A stretch of DNA of 64,000 nt from contig MELC01000088.1 in the NCBI GenBank assembly GCA_001767455.1, forward strand, positions 1 through 64,000, written 5' to 3'. Every line of letters starts with the position of its first letter. The stretch's first letter is position 1. This DNA comes from Acidobacteria bacterium RIFCSPLOWO2_12_FULL_66_21 (GTDB taxonomy: Bacteria > Acidobacteriota > Vicinamibacteria > Vicinamibacterales > 2-12-FULL-66-21). Shown here piece by piece: positions 36,523-44,138 of the stretch. Both the position numbers and the translations under genes were made by a program. The notes beneath the pieces are model-generated. The model ran no database searches. It was not told where the DNA came from and saw nothing but the letters and a program-made list of their open reading frames with translations.

Positions 36523-36722
36523 ACGGCGAACGAGCGAGAGCGAGGGAGTCACGCGATCGGAGCGAGCCGACGAAGCGGCGAGCGAGAGCGCGTGTGGGGG
36601 AGTCTGAGGGGCGCGAGCCCTGAACGGCGAACGAGCGAGAGCGAGAGAGCCACGCGATCGGAGCGAGCCGACGAAGCGGCGAGCGAGAGCGCGTGTGGGG
36701 GAGTCTGAGGGGCGCGAGCCCC
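36523..36722 (+). repeat. 101-bp tandem duplication between parA and parB
   Basis: Two near-identical units, 36523-36623 and 36624-36722, period 101 bp. Each begins ACGGCGAACGAGCGAGAGCG and ends GGGGCGCGAGCCC. Only a few positions differ. Within each unit the words GCGAGC/GAGCGAG recur. It separates parA from parB, which are usually overlapping or a few bp apart. Confidence 0.9.
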
Positions 36723-36747
36723 TCAGATGATGAGGAGGTCATGGACC

Positions 36748-37566
36748 GTGCCTAAGAGAGGACTGCCGGAATCGGTGCGGATGCGGCACGACGAGCATTA
36801 CGTCGAGGCCCTCGCAAGCTCCGCGGGAGCTCCGATTGGCCGCGTGGTGCCGATCGACCAGGTGGATCCGAATCCAAACCAGCCGCGCCAGGTGATGGGG
36901 GATCTGTCGGAGCTGATGGCCTCGATCGCGGAGAAGGGGATCATCGAGCCCATCATCGTGCGGCAGCGCGGACGGCGACTCCAGATCGTCGCGGGTGAGC
37001 GCCGGTACCAGGCCGCCGTACAGGTTGGCCTGCGGGAGATCCCGATCGTGATCCGCGAGGTGGACGACGACGAGATCATCGAGATTGCGCTCATCGAGAA
37101 CATCCAGCGCAAGGATCTGACGGCGTTCGAGGAGGCGGAGGCGCTCCAGGCGCTGGCGACGCGGTGCTCGTACACGCACGAAGACATGGCGCGGCGGCTG
37201 GGAAAGTCGCGGACGGCGATTACCGAGTCACTGTCGCTGAATGGAATGCCGGACGAAGTCAAAAACCTCTGTCGGCTGGCCGACATTCATTCTAAGTCTC
37301 TGCTACTACAGATAGTTAGGCAGGGCCACCCCCAGAAAATGGTGGCGCTCCTCGAGAAGATCTCGCGCGACGGCGGCGCTACGCGCGAAGCCGTCCGGAA
37401 AGAGACCGCGAAGCCCAAGCCGGGGCGGCCGAAGGCCTACGTCTTCAGCTACAAGGCACCCACCAAGGCGTTCAAGCTGCAGCTCCGGTTCACCAAGTCG
37501 CGCGTCGATCGCGACGAGGTGATCGAAGCGTTGCAGGCGATCATCCGCGAGCTGAAAGAGAAGTAG
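36748..37566 (+). CDS. parB: Chromosome partitioning protein ParB
   Basis: 272 residues from GTG 36748, which has AGGAGG at 36733-36738 nine nt upstream. ATG 36727 is in frame but would put the Shine-Dalgarno inside the gene. The N-terminal domain contains VPIDQVDPNPNQPRQ, the CTPase/arginine motif GERRYQAAVQVGL, and IENIQRKDLTAFEEAEA. The central HTH is YTHEDMARRLGKSRTAITESLSL. The C-terminal part is short and basic. Binds parS and spreads as a clamp. No full parS site was seen in the window. Confidence 0.95.
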   Translation: MPKRGLPESVRMRHDEHYVEALASSAGAPIGRVVPIDQVDPNPNQPRQVMGDLSELMASIAEKGIIEPIIVRQRGRRLQIVAGERRYQAAVQVGLREIPIVIREVDDDEIIEIALIENIQRKDLTAFEEAEALQALATRCSYTHEDMARRLGKSRTAITESLSLNGMPDEVKNLCRLADIHSKSLLLQIVRQGHPQKMVALLEKISRDGGATREAVRKETAKPKPGRPKAYVFSYKAPTKAFKLQLRFTKSRVDRDEVIEALQAIIRELKEK

Positions 37567-37745
37567 CTTTTCAGCTACCAGCTTCCTGTTACCAGCTTCC
37601 AGTTACCAGCTTCCAGCCGCCAGTTTCCAGTTTCCAGTTTCCGGCTGCGGACAGGCGCTCACAGGTTCGTCGGCCGCGAGGCAGCGTGGCAGTGTGGATT
37701 CTCTCTGGCTCGAAGCTGGGAGTTGGAAACTGGGAGCCGGGACTG
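37567..37745. repeat. GGAAACT-type dyad downstream of parB
   Basis: It starts at the TAG stop of parB. The left array (about 37575-37644) is CAGCTTCCAGTTACCAGC and similar words. The loop of about 60 bp is GC-rich. The right array (about 37700-37742) has inverted words such as GCTGGGAGTTGGAAACTGGG. Confidence 0.82.
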
Positions 37746-37913
37746 TCAACCAGCTTGTTTAGTTAACATAACACGTATTATCAGACCCATCAACTATGCC
37801 CAGTGAAACACTCCTGTTGATGGTTTGCGGACGCCCGGTTAAGGTCGATGCCCTAGGGATCGCCCGCCGACCGCCCGCCCTCTCGATCGTGATATCGTTC
37901 GAATCCAGCCCCC
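37746..37913 (+). promoter_or_regulatory. AT-richer lptFG upstream region with a hairpin
   Basis: The first 50 bp are locally AT-rich (TTGTTTAGTTAACATAACAC). TATTAT at 37776-37781 with TTGTTT at 37755-37760 (15-bp spacing) is a possible promoter. CCATCAAC and GTTGATGG (about 37787-37794 and 37815-37822) form an 8-bp stem. The rest shows nothing else apart from a 44-codon frame described separately. Confidence 0.4.
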
Positions 37914-37930
37914 ATGCTCCGCACGATTGA
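37796..37930 (+). CDS. Possible 44-residue leader peptide overlapping the lptFG start
   Basis: ATG 37796 lies 14 nt after the TATTAT box, matching the short-leader pattern of other genes here. The frame (MPSETLLLMVCGRPVKVDAL...) ends at TGA 37928-37930, overlapping the lptFG start by 17 bp. It has no homology that I recognise and weak coding character. It may be a leader peptide or chance. Confidence 0.2.
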   Translation: MPSETLLLMVCGRPVKVDALGIARRPPALSIVISFESSPHAPHD

Positions 37931-40337
37931 CCGTTACGTGATCCGCGAGGTCATCCCCCCGTTCCTGCTCGCCCTCCTCGTATTCACGTTCCTCCTGGTC
38001 CTCCCGCCGGTGATGCAGTACCTCGAGAACCTGCTGTCCAAGGGAGTCTCCTGGCCGATCGCCGCGCGCATCGTCTTGACGTTGATCCCGCAGGGCCTCG
38101 GGCTCACGATCCCGATGGCGCTGCTCACGGGCATCCTGATCGGGCTGGGGCGGCTCTCCACCGATCGCGAGACGATGGCGCTGCTGGCCTGCGGCGTCAG
38201 CCCCTACCGTTTGCTCCGGCCCGTCATGCTCCTGGCCGTGCTGGCGACGCTCGCGACGGGCTACGTGATGATCCAGGCCATCCCGGACGCCAACCAGACC
38301 TTCCGCGAAATCACCCTCGACGTGGTGAGCAAGCGCGTCGAAACGGACATCCGGCCGCGCGTCTTCTTCGAGGACTTCCCGGGCTTCGTGCTCTACGCCC
38401 GCGACGCCGCGCCGGGCGGCGGCTGGCGGGACGTGCTGGTCGCCGACACCAGAAAGCCCGGGGATACGAGGGTGTTCCTGGCGGCGCGCGGCCGTCTGAT
38501 CATGGACCGCGAGCGGAGGGTCGTGGACCTCGTCCTGGCCGACGGCACCCAGTATTCGACGACGAAGCTTGGAGAGACCGACCGGGTCCGGTTCCTCGAC
38601 GTTTTCCACATCGCGCTGGACGCCGACACGGTTTTCGGGCGCATGGACCTGCCGCGGGGGGTCACGGAAAAGACCATCGCGCAGCTTCGCGAGACCGTCA
38701 CGGAGAAGGACCGGGCGAACCAGGCCAGCCGGGACGTGGTCCGCACGGAGGTCATCTCGCCGCACCCCGAGATCATGGCGATCCAGCAGAAGTTCTCGAT
38801 CCCGGCGGCCTGCCTGATCTTCGCCGTCATCGGGCTCGCCCTCGGGCTGACGGTCGCGCGCGACAGCAAGCTGTCCGGCTTCGTCATCGGCATCGGGGTG
38901 ATCTTCGCCTACTACGTCACCATGTTCCTGACCGACGCGGCCGTGAAGGGCTACTACACGACGCCGGAGTCCGTGATCGGGGCCTTCCGCTTCGCGAAGC
39001 TGGCGCGGTGGATTCCCGACATCGTCCTCGGCGCGTTCGGCGTGGTCGCGCTGGTCTGGCGGGCGCGGTATGCCGAACGAAACCTGCTGCCGTCTTCCGT
39101 GCGGTTCCCGGCGGGCTGGTGGCACCGGCCGGCGGCTCCCCCGCCACCCGGCCGGGGTCTGACCCCCGACGCGCAGGATCAGGGTCGGCTTGGGGTCAGA
39201 CCCCGAATGCCGGGGCGGAAGGTCGTGGTCGTCGTGCGGGTCCCGCGCGTGCGGATCCCGGGACCGGGCATACTGGACCGCTACATCAGCCGCCTCTACG
39301 TCCGTGTGGTCGGCCTCTCGTTCCTCGCGCTGCTCGGCCTCTTCTACATTGCCTCGTTCATCGACCGCTCGGAGAAGCTCTTCAAGGGGCAGGCGACGAC
39401 GCGGATGCTGCTGGAGTTCCTGGCGTACTCGACGCCGCAGTTCGTGTATTGGGTGATTCCGATCGCGGCGCTCCTGAGCGTGCTCGTCACCTTCGGCGTG
39501 CTCTCGCGAACGAGCGAGCTGACCGTGATGAAAGCGTGCGGGGTGAGTCTCTACCGGATTGCCGTTCCTGTCGTGGTGCTGTCACTCGTCGGGAGCGCGG
39601 TGCTGTTCGGCCTCGAGCAGGAGACGCTCGCGCGGGCGAACCGGCGCGCCGGCGCGCTCGACGACACGATCCGCGGCCGCCCGCCGAAGACGCTCAATCC
39701 GCTGAACCGCCGGTGGGTGATCGGCCGCGACCTCAGCATCTACCATTACACGTACTTCGATCCGCGGCACAAGACGCTGTCGGCGCTGTCCATCTACCGT
39801 CTCGCCCCCGGGGCCTGGCGACTCGAGTCGCAGACCTACGCCGCGACGGCCCGCTACCAGGACGGGAACTGGACCGCGGTCGGCGGATGGGCGCAGGATC
39901 TTTCCGGCACGACACCAACGTGGCGTCCTTTCGACCGCCGGACGCTCCCGATTGAGTCACCGGAGTATTTCGCGACCGATCAGACCGACGCGGACGTGAT
40001 GACCGTGGCGGAGCTCCGCAAGCACCTCGCCGAGCTGTCCGCGACAGGCGTGGATATCGTGTCCGTGGCGGTGGAGCTGCAGCAGAAGCTCGCCTTCCCG
40101 TTCGTCACACTGGTGATGACGCTGTTGGCCGTGCCCTTCGGCGTGAGCACGGGCCGGCGGGGCACGCTCTATGGCATCGGCCTCGGCGTAATCATCGCAC
40201 TGTCGTACTGGCTGTTGAGTTCCGTCTTCGTCGCGATCGGCAAGGCAGAGCTGCTCTCCCCCGCGCTCGCCGCCTGGACCCCGAACATCATCGTCACGGG
40301 GTGCGCGGGGTACTTGTTTCTGACGGTGAAGACGTAG
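37914..40337 (+). CDS. Fused LptF-LptG LPS export permease
   Basis: 807 residues, two YjgP/YjgQ permeases in one chain. The LptF-like half (about 1-395) starts MLRTIDRYVIREVIPPFLLALLVFTFLL and has ACGVSPYRLLRP. The LptG-like half (about 445-807) restarts ILDRYISRLYVRVVGLSFLALLGLFYIASF and has MKACGVSLYRIAVP. Each half has six TMs and a periplasmic jellyroll. LptF and LptG are normally separate subunits (about 360 residues each) pairing with LptB. The linker (about 396-445) is Pro/Gly/Arg-rich and contains two GGGGTC-GACCCC palindromes, as if the genes were joined by a repeat insertion. Confidence 0.93.
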   Translation: MLRTIDRYVIREVIPPFLLALLVFTFLLVLPPVMQYLENLLSKGVSWPIAARIVLTLIPQGLGLTIPMALLTGILIGLGRLSTDRETMALLACGVSPYRLLRPVMLLAVLATLATGYVMIQAIPDANQTFREITLDVVSKRVETDIRPRVFFEDFPGFVLYARDAAPGGGWRDVLVADTRKPGDTRVFLAARGRLIMDRERRVVDLVLADGTQYSTTKLGETDRVRFLDVFHIALDADTVFGRMDLPRGVTEKTIAQLRETVTEKDRANQASRDVVRTEVISPHPEIMAIQQKFSIPAACLIFAVIGLALGLTVARDSKLSGFVIGIGVIFAYYVTMFLTDAAVKGYYTTPESVIGAFRFAKLARWIPDIVLGAFGVVALVWRARYAERNLLPSSVRFPAGWWHRPAAPPPPGRGLTPDAQDQGRLGVRPRMPGRKVVVVVRVPRVRIPGPGILDRYISRLYVRVVGLSFLALLGLFYIASFIDRSEKLFKGQATTRMLLEFLAYSTPQFVYWVIPIAALLSVLVTFGVLSRTSELTVMKACGVSLYRIAVPVVVLSLVGSAVLFGLEQETLARANRRAGALDDTIRGRPPKTLNPLNRRWVIGRDLSIYHYTYFDPRHKTLSALSIYRLAPGAWRLESQTYAATARYQDGNWTAVGGWAQDLSGTTPTWRPFDRRTLPIESPEYFATDQTDADVMTVAELRKHLAELSATGVDIVSVAVELQQKLAFPFVTLVMTLLAVPFGVSTGRRGTLYGIGLGVIIALSYWLLSSVFVAIGKAELLSPALAAWTPNIIVTGCAGYLFLTVKT
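39154..39204. repeat. Two GGGGTCTGACCCC palindromes in the LptF-LptG linker
   Basis: GGGGTCTGACCCC at 39154-39166 and its reverse complement GGGGTCAGACCCC at 39192-39204, 25 bp apart. Both are inside the open frame at codons about 414-430, exactly between the two permease halves. This resembles REP-type palindromic insertions. Confidence 0.75.
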
Positions 40338-40461
40338 CAGGCAGCTGGCTGCAGGCAGCCGGCAGTGAGTCGCGCTGTACAGCTAAGTAGATGGTCAGCG
40401 TGACAGTGTGATCCACTGCCTGCTGCCTGCTGCCAGCTAACTGCCCGCTGCCTGCTGCCTG
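40338..40461. repeat. GCAGGCAG-type dyad in the lptFG-PHP convergent gap
   Basis: It begins at the lptFG stop (TAGCAGGCAGCTGG). The left words GCAGGCAG/GCAGCCGG span about 40339-40370. The loop is about 45 bp. The right words, ACTGCCTGCTGCCTGCTGCC and onward, span about 40413-40460 and reach the stop codon of the convergent gene. Confidence 0.85.
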
Positions 40462-42042
40462 CTAACGCCCAAACGCGACGTTCATGACGGAGAACGACCC
40501 TGCGGCTCCCGGCAGCATGTTGGTCAAATCCACCACGAATAGAAGTGACCCGGCAGTGGAGCTGTCGGGCATGGGGCCCGTCTGGCGGTCGGCGGCCAGC
40601 AGATCGGAGATGGGCACGGTGATGCGGCGGGTGTCATCGACGTAAACCGAATGGCCCCAGCGCCCGGACGGATAGCGGAGCTGAACGGACAGCCGCATAG
40701 GGCGCGAGGCATTGGCGTCGAGTTCGATCGAGTGGAACGTTCCGGTGCGACCGCCGAGGTCCGTGACGAGCGCGGCGTACTGGCTCGCACGCTCGCCGGG
40801 CGCAAACTGAAATGACAGGGTGGCAGTTCCTGCCACCACCGCCACGCGCGCCGTCGATCGCGGGTCCTTCTCAATCCGCCACAAAAGGGGGACAGGCACA
40901 CTTCCAGGCTTGGGAAGGAGGACAGGCACACTTCCGGGGAAAGAAGTGTGCCTGTCCCCCTTTTCCGTCTGCAGAAAATAGATGGGGTTGCTGACCACCC
41001 AGGGTACGGGGGGGACTCCCGGCGCGTCGGGGACACGAATCTCGATGCGGACTGCGCCGGTTGTCGGTCCCAGCGCGAGATCGCCGGAGGATGGCACCGC
41101 AATCTCGCTGCCGTTTCGGATGGCGACGATCCGGGCGCCCTCCGGCATTGCCGCATGGACTGAAACGGTAGTGGTTCTTCCTGCGGGCAGCACTGAGCCC
41201 ATCGCGCCGTCCCGCCCGTCCGACGTGGCCCGGAAGTCGAGAACGGCCGGCGCGGCGATGCCGTCCATGGCGGTGAAGAACCGGCCGCCGGCGATCGCGT
41301 CGAGCAGCCGCTCCCCGTCTGGCCCGGCGTCACCGGTGAACGGCGCGTCGAGAATGGCGCGGAGGCTGAAAGACCGGAAGCTCGCCTCGTAGGCGGGAAT
41401 CCCCGGAAGGCCTCCCCCGTCCTCCCGCCGCCCTCGCATGCCGCCGTGCGCATCGTGTCCGGCAATCCCGACCACAGGGCGCCGCGAGGCCAGGCTGTCC
41501 CAACGCTTCAGCGCATCGACCGGCCGATCGAACATCGAGGCGAGCGCGGGTCCGGGCCGGACCAGGTAGTCGAACACGACCCGCGCGAGCCGTACCCGCC
41601 GTTCGTTGCGCCATTCGTTGTCGGCGTTCAGCCACTCGACGCCGTCGACCGGCGCGCCCCAGTCCGTCCAGGCGAGCGACGGCTTCGGCGAATCGACGTG
41701 CGCGGCAATCCCGAACCCGCCGAACCGGCGCACGTCCTCGACGACGGCCGCCGGCTCGCCGCCGAGCGGATAGGGCGTCGCCGCCCGCAGGCCCAGCGCG
41801 ACATAGTGGCCGCCGTTCGTGCTGATCTCGACGCCTTCGAGGCACAGCACGCCGTCGACATATTCGGGACGCGCCGGTGCGCGCGTGCCGTCGCCGTGGT
41901 CGGCCAGAACGATGAACCGAAGCCCCGCGCGCGCGGCCGCAGCCGCCACTTCCCTCTTGTCCTTCGCGCCGTCGGAGACCGTGGTGTGGATGTGATAGGC
42001 GCCGGCAACCGTACGCGCGGCGAGAGCGGGATCGCCCGTCAC
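40462..42042 (-). CDS. PHP-type metallohydrolase (CehA/McbA family)
   Basis: 526 residues from GTG 42042. The PHP domain (about 10-250) contains GAYHIHTTVSDGAKDKREVAAAA, VLADHGDG, LEGVEISTNGGHYVALG, IAAHVDSPK and VGIAGHDAHGG, with the metal-binding His/Asp set. The C-terminal part (about 270-526) is beta-rich. CehA-like proteins are metal-dependent hydrolases; the substrate is unknown. A 21-bp inverted repeat element is inserted in frame near residues 360-387 (PGSVPV duplicated). An upstream hydrophobic stretch is in frame but lacks a start codon and coincides with the metK terminator. The N-terminus is therefore uncertain. Confidence 0.85.
   Translation of the reverse strand: MTGDPALAARTVAGAYHIHTTVSDGAKDKREVAAAAARAGLRFIVLADHGDGTRAPARPEYVDGVLCLEGVEISTNGGHYVALGLRAATPYPLGGEPAAVVEDVRRFGGFGIAAHVDSPKPSLAWTDWGAPVDGVEWLNADNEWRNERRVRLARVVFDYLVRPGPALASMFDRPVDALKRWDSLASRRPVVGIAGHDAHGGMRGRREDGGGLPGIPAYEASFRSFSLRAILDAPFTGDAGPDGERLLDAIAGGRFFTAMDGIAAPAVLDFRATSDGRDGAMGSVLPAGRTTTVSVHAAMPEGARIVAIRNGSEIAVPSSGDLALGPTTGAVRIEIRVPDAPGVPPVPWVVSNPIYFLQTEKGDRHTSFPGSVPVLLPKPGSVPVPLLWRIEKDPRSTARVAVVAGTATLSFQFAPGERASQYAALVTDLGGRTGTFHSIELDANASRPMRLSVQLRYPSGRWGHSVYVDDTRRITVPISDLLAADRQTGPMPDSSTAGSLLFVVDLTNMLPGAAGSFSVMNVAFGR
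40883..40964. repeat. REP-like palindromic element inside the PHP gene
   Basis: The terminal arms 40883-40903 and 40944-40964 are perfect 21-bp inverted repeats containing GGGGGACAGGCACACTT. A third copy, GGACAGGCACACTT, lies in direct orientation at 40920-40933. This GGGGACAG...CACTT type of palindrome is characteristic of REP sequences mobilised by RAYT (TnpA-REP) transposases. It is translated in frame, adding about 28 residues. Confidence 0.8.
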
Positions 42043-42079
42043 GAGCGTCCGCGGACGCGGTGGCAGCGTTGCCAGCAGG

Positions 42080-42112
42080 AAAAAAACAACGGCGGCTGCA
42101 AGAGCCGCCGTT
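42080..42112 (-). terminator. Intrinsic terminator of metK
   Basis: On the minus strand, AACGGCGGCT, a 5-nt loop and AGCCGCCGTT form a perfect 10-bp stem, followed by G and seven T. It lies 23 bp after the metK stop. It is the only textbook rho-independent terminator I found in the window. Confidence 0.85.
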
Positions 42113-42134
42113 GCGATGCCGAGACGAGACGTCG

Positions 42135-43286
42135 TTACACTCCCGCGTCGCTTCTGAGCGCGTTGGCCCTGTCGGTGCGCTCCCAGGTGAACTCCGGCTC
42201 GGTGCGCCCGAAGTGGCCGAAGGCCGCCGTTTTCTTGTAGATCGGCCGCCGCAGGTTGAGCGCCTCGATGATCCCGCGCGGCGTCAGCTTGAACTGCGCG
42301 CGGACGATCTCGGCGATCTTGTCCTCCGCAACGAGCCCGGTGCCGAACGTATCAATCAGGACCGACACCGGATCCGCGACGCCAATCGCGTAGGCGAGCT
42401 GCACCAGGCAGCGATCCGCCAGACCCGCCGCGACGACGTTCTTCGCGACGTACCGGGCCATGTAGCACGCCGAGCGGTCCACCTTCGTCGGATCCTTGCC
42501 CGAGAACGCGCCGCCCCCGTGCGGCGCCGCGCCGCCGTAGGTGTCGACGATGATTTTGCGCCCCGTGACGCCGGCGTCGCCGTGCGGCCCGCCGACCACG
42601 AACCGGCCGGTCGGGTTGATGAGGATGCGCGTCTTCGCATCCATCATCTCCGCCGGAATGACGCGGCTCACGATCTTGTCGACGATGTCCTCACGCAGCG
42701 TGTCGTTCGAGACGAGCGAGCTGTGCTGCGTGGACACGACGACGGTATCGACGCGGACCGGCTTGTCGCCGTCGTACTCGACCGACACCTGCGACTTGCC
42801 GTCGGGCCGGAGGTACTCGAGGACGCCGTCGCGCCTCGCGCACGACAGCCCCTTGACGAGCTTGTGCGCGAGCATGATGGGCATCGGCATCAGCTCTTCG
42901 GTCTCCGTGCAGGCGTAGCCGAACATGAGCCCCTGGTCGCCCGCGCCGCCCGGGTCCACGCCCTGGGCGATGTCGGGCGACTGCTCGTGGATCGAGGACA
43001 GCACGGCGCAGGTCTCGGAGTCGAACCCGAACTTCGCGCGGGTGTAGCCGACGTCCTTGATCGTCTCGCGGACGATTTTCGGGAAGTCGACGTAGCAGCT
43101 CGTCGTGATCTCGCCGGCGATGATGGCCAGGCCGGTCGTCACGAGGGTCTCGCACGCGACGCGGCCGACCGGGTCCTGCGCGAGGATGGCGTCGAGGATG
43201 GAATCGGAGATCTGGTCGGCAATCTTGTCCGGATGCCCTTCGGTCACCGACTCGGAAGTGAAGAGATAACGGCCCTTGCGGCTCAT
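42135..43286 (-). CDS. metK: S-adenosylmethionine synthetase
   Basis: 383 residues. [28 protein letters not shown] carries the N-terminal ATP/methionine-binding signature. [12 protein letters not shown] appears as [17 protein letters not shown], and the phosphate loop is [27 protein letters not shown]. It makes SAM from methionine and ATP. The frame is open upstream to 43406, but ATG 43286 with AAGGAG about 11 nt upstream is the family start. An intrinsic terminator follows the stop. Confidence 0.98.
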   Translation of the reverse strand: MSRKGRYLFTSESVTEGHPDKIADQISDSILDAILAQDPVGRVACETLVTTGLAIIAGEITTSCYVDFPKIVRETIKDVGYTRAKFGFDSETCAVLSSIHEQSPDIAQGVDPGGAGDQGLMFGYACTETEELMPMPIMLAHKLVKGLSCARRDGVLEYLRPDGKSQVSVEYDGDKPVRVDTVVVSTQHSSLVSNDTLREDIVDKIVSRVIPAEMMDAKTRILINPTGRFVVGGPHGDAGVTGRKIIVDTYGGAAPHGGGAFSGKDPTKVDRSACYMARYVAKNVVAAGLADRCLVQLAYAIGVADPVSVLIDTFGTGLVAEDKIAEIVRAQFKLTPRGIIEALNLRRPIYKKTAAFGHFGRTEPEFTWERTDRANALRSDAGV

Positions 43287-43460
43287 GCTTGTTCGAGCTC
43301 CTTCGTGCCGCGCGAGCGCACCGGCGGTAGGGACCGGCGGCACGGGGCGCGCAGCCACGCGTAACTTGCCCGGATTGTCCGAGGAAGAAGGCGCCCCGGC
43401 CGGCAAGGCAAGGGCGTTTCAAATCCGCTAAATATAGCAGTATCGCGAGAGATGGGGCAA
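43287..43460 (-). promoter_or_regulatory. metK promoter and structured 5' leader
   Basis: On the minus strand TTGCCC (43460-43455), an 18-bp spacer and TATATT (43436-43431) suggest a promoter. The leader of about 135 nt contains nested complementary stretches: GTGCCGC with GCGGCAC, and ACCGGC/GCCGGT pairs near 43310-43350. I do not recognise a known SAM riboswitch consensus in it. Confidence 0.35.
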
Positions 43461-43475
43461 CCCGAAACCAGCCCG

Positions 43476-43709
43476 TCAGGCGACGGTCGCCCGGTACCGG
43501 CGGTCCGAGCGGAGATACACGCCGCCCGGCGTGCGGCGGAGGAACCCCTCCGCCATGAGATCGTTCAGCGTGCGGGCGCACGCCTCGCGGTCGAGGCCCC
43601 AGAGCCGCTGCGCCTGTCCGAACGTCAGGCACAGCCCCGGCATTTCGTTGAACTCTCCCCGAATGCGCCTCTGCAGGTGCGACGGTTCGATACTGGGCTG
43701 GGGAGCCAT
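43476..43709 (-). CDS. Small winged-helix-like protein
   Basis: 77 residues. LQRRIRGEFNEMPGLCLTFGQAQRLWGLDREACARTLNDLMAEGFLRRTPGGVYLR reads as a compact winged helix, with a recognition helix followed by a beta wing (FLRRTPGGVYLR). It may bind DNA, or it may be only a fold. It lies 21 bp downstream of the DUF4342 gene on the same strand, so the two are probably co-transcribed. Target and role unknown. Confidence 0.7.
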   Translation of the reverse strand: MAPQPSIEPSHLQRRIRGEFNEMPGLCLTFGQAQRLWGLDREACARTLNDLMAEGFLRRTPGGVYLRSDRRYRATVA

Positions 43710-43730
43710 GGCGTACCTACCTTCCGGACC

Positions 43731-44003
43731 TCACTTCACGGCGGTGGATTCCGGCGTCACCTTCTCCACCTTCTCCACCTCGATACTGCACTCCGTGAGC
43801 AGCGCCGTCAAGGCCCCGATGGCCGCGGCGACCGGCGCCAGCACCGTGCCGATCACGCCGGCGGTGAGCGGGAACTCGGCCACGGTCCGGCCGCGCTGCT
43901 TCACGACGACGCGCCGGATGTTCCCCTCCTCGACGATCCTCTTCAGCTGCGCCAGGACCTGCTCGCTCGTGCCCTCGATCTTCTGCCAGAATGTCCGCTC
44001 CAT
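43731..44003 (-). CDS. DUF4342 family small protein
   Basis: 90 residues from ATG 44003 (preceded by GAGGA). The N-terminal part is helical (MERTFWQKIEGTSEQVLAQLKRIVEEGNIRRVVVKQ). A beta strand and a hydrophobic segment (FPLTAGVIGTVLAPVAAAIGALTALL) follow, then an amphipathic end (CSIEVEKVEKV). This pattern, EGN-RR-V-VK...EFPLT-GVVG..LAPV.A.IGAL, is that of DUF4342. Function unknown; possibly membrane-associated. Confidence 0.82.
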   Translation of the reverse strand: MERTFWQKIEGTSEQVLAQLKRIVEEGNIRRVVVKQRGRTVAEFPLTAGVIGTVLAPVAAAIGALTALLTECSIEVEKVEKVTPESTAVK

Positions 44004-44138
44004 GTGTCCTCGATTCTGCTGAGTCACGCAAACAGCTTACCAATACAAGACGACAAAAACTGGCGCGCGTTCCCTCGACCGGGGATGCCGCTGGCGGACC
44101 TCCGCCAACCGACTGCCGGGTTCGCGGCGGCAGTGCCG

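Noticed and set aside
36523-36722. Small protein encoded by the parA-parB tandem repeat
   Set aside because: A frame runs through it (S-E-R-A-T-R-S-E-R-A-D-E-A-type), but it is only the translation of the repeat and has no conserved features.
37804-37813. parS site near parB
   Set aside because: GTGAAACA matches only the right half of the parS consensus. The left half TGTTTCAC is missing, so it is probably chance.
37897-37906. tRNA T-loop (GTTCGAATCC) upstream of lptFG
   Set aside because: The flanking bases do not form the 5-bp T stem, and no anticodon arm or acceptor stem can be drawn around it.
43287-43440. SAM riboswitch in the metK leader
   Set aside because: The leader is structured, but I could not match the conserved cores of SAM-I, SAM-II or SAM/SAH classes. 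A covariance-model search would be decisive.
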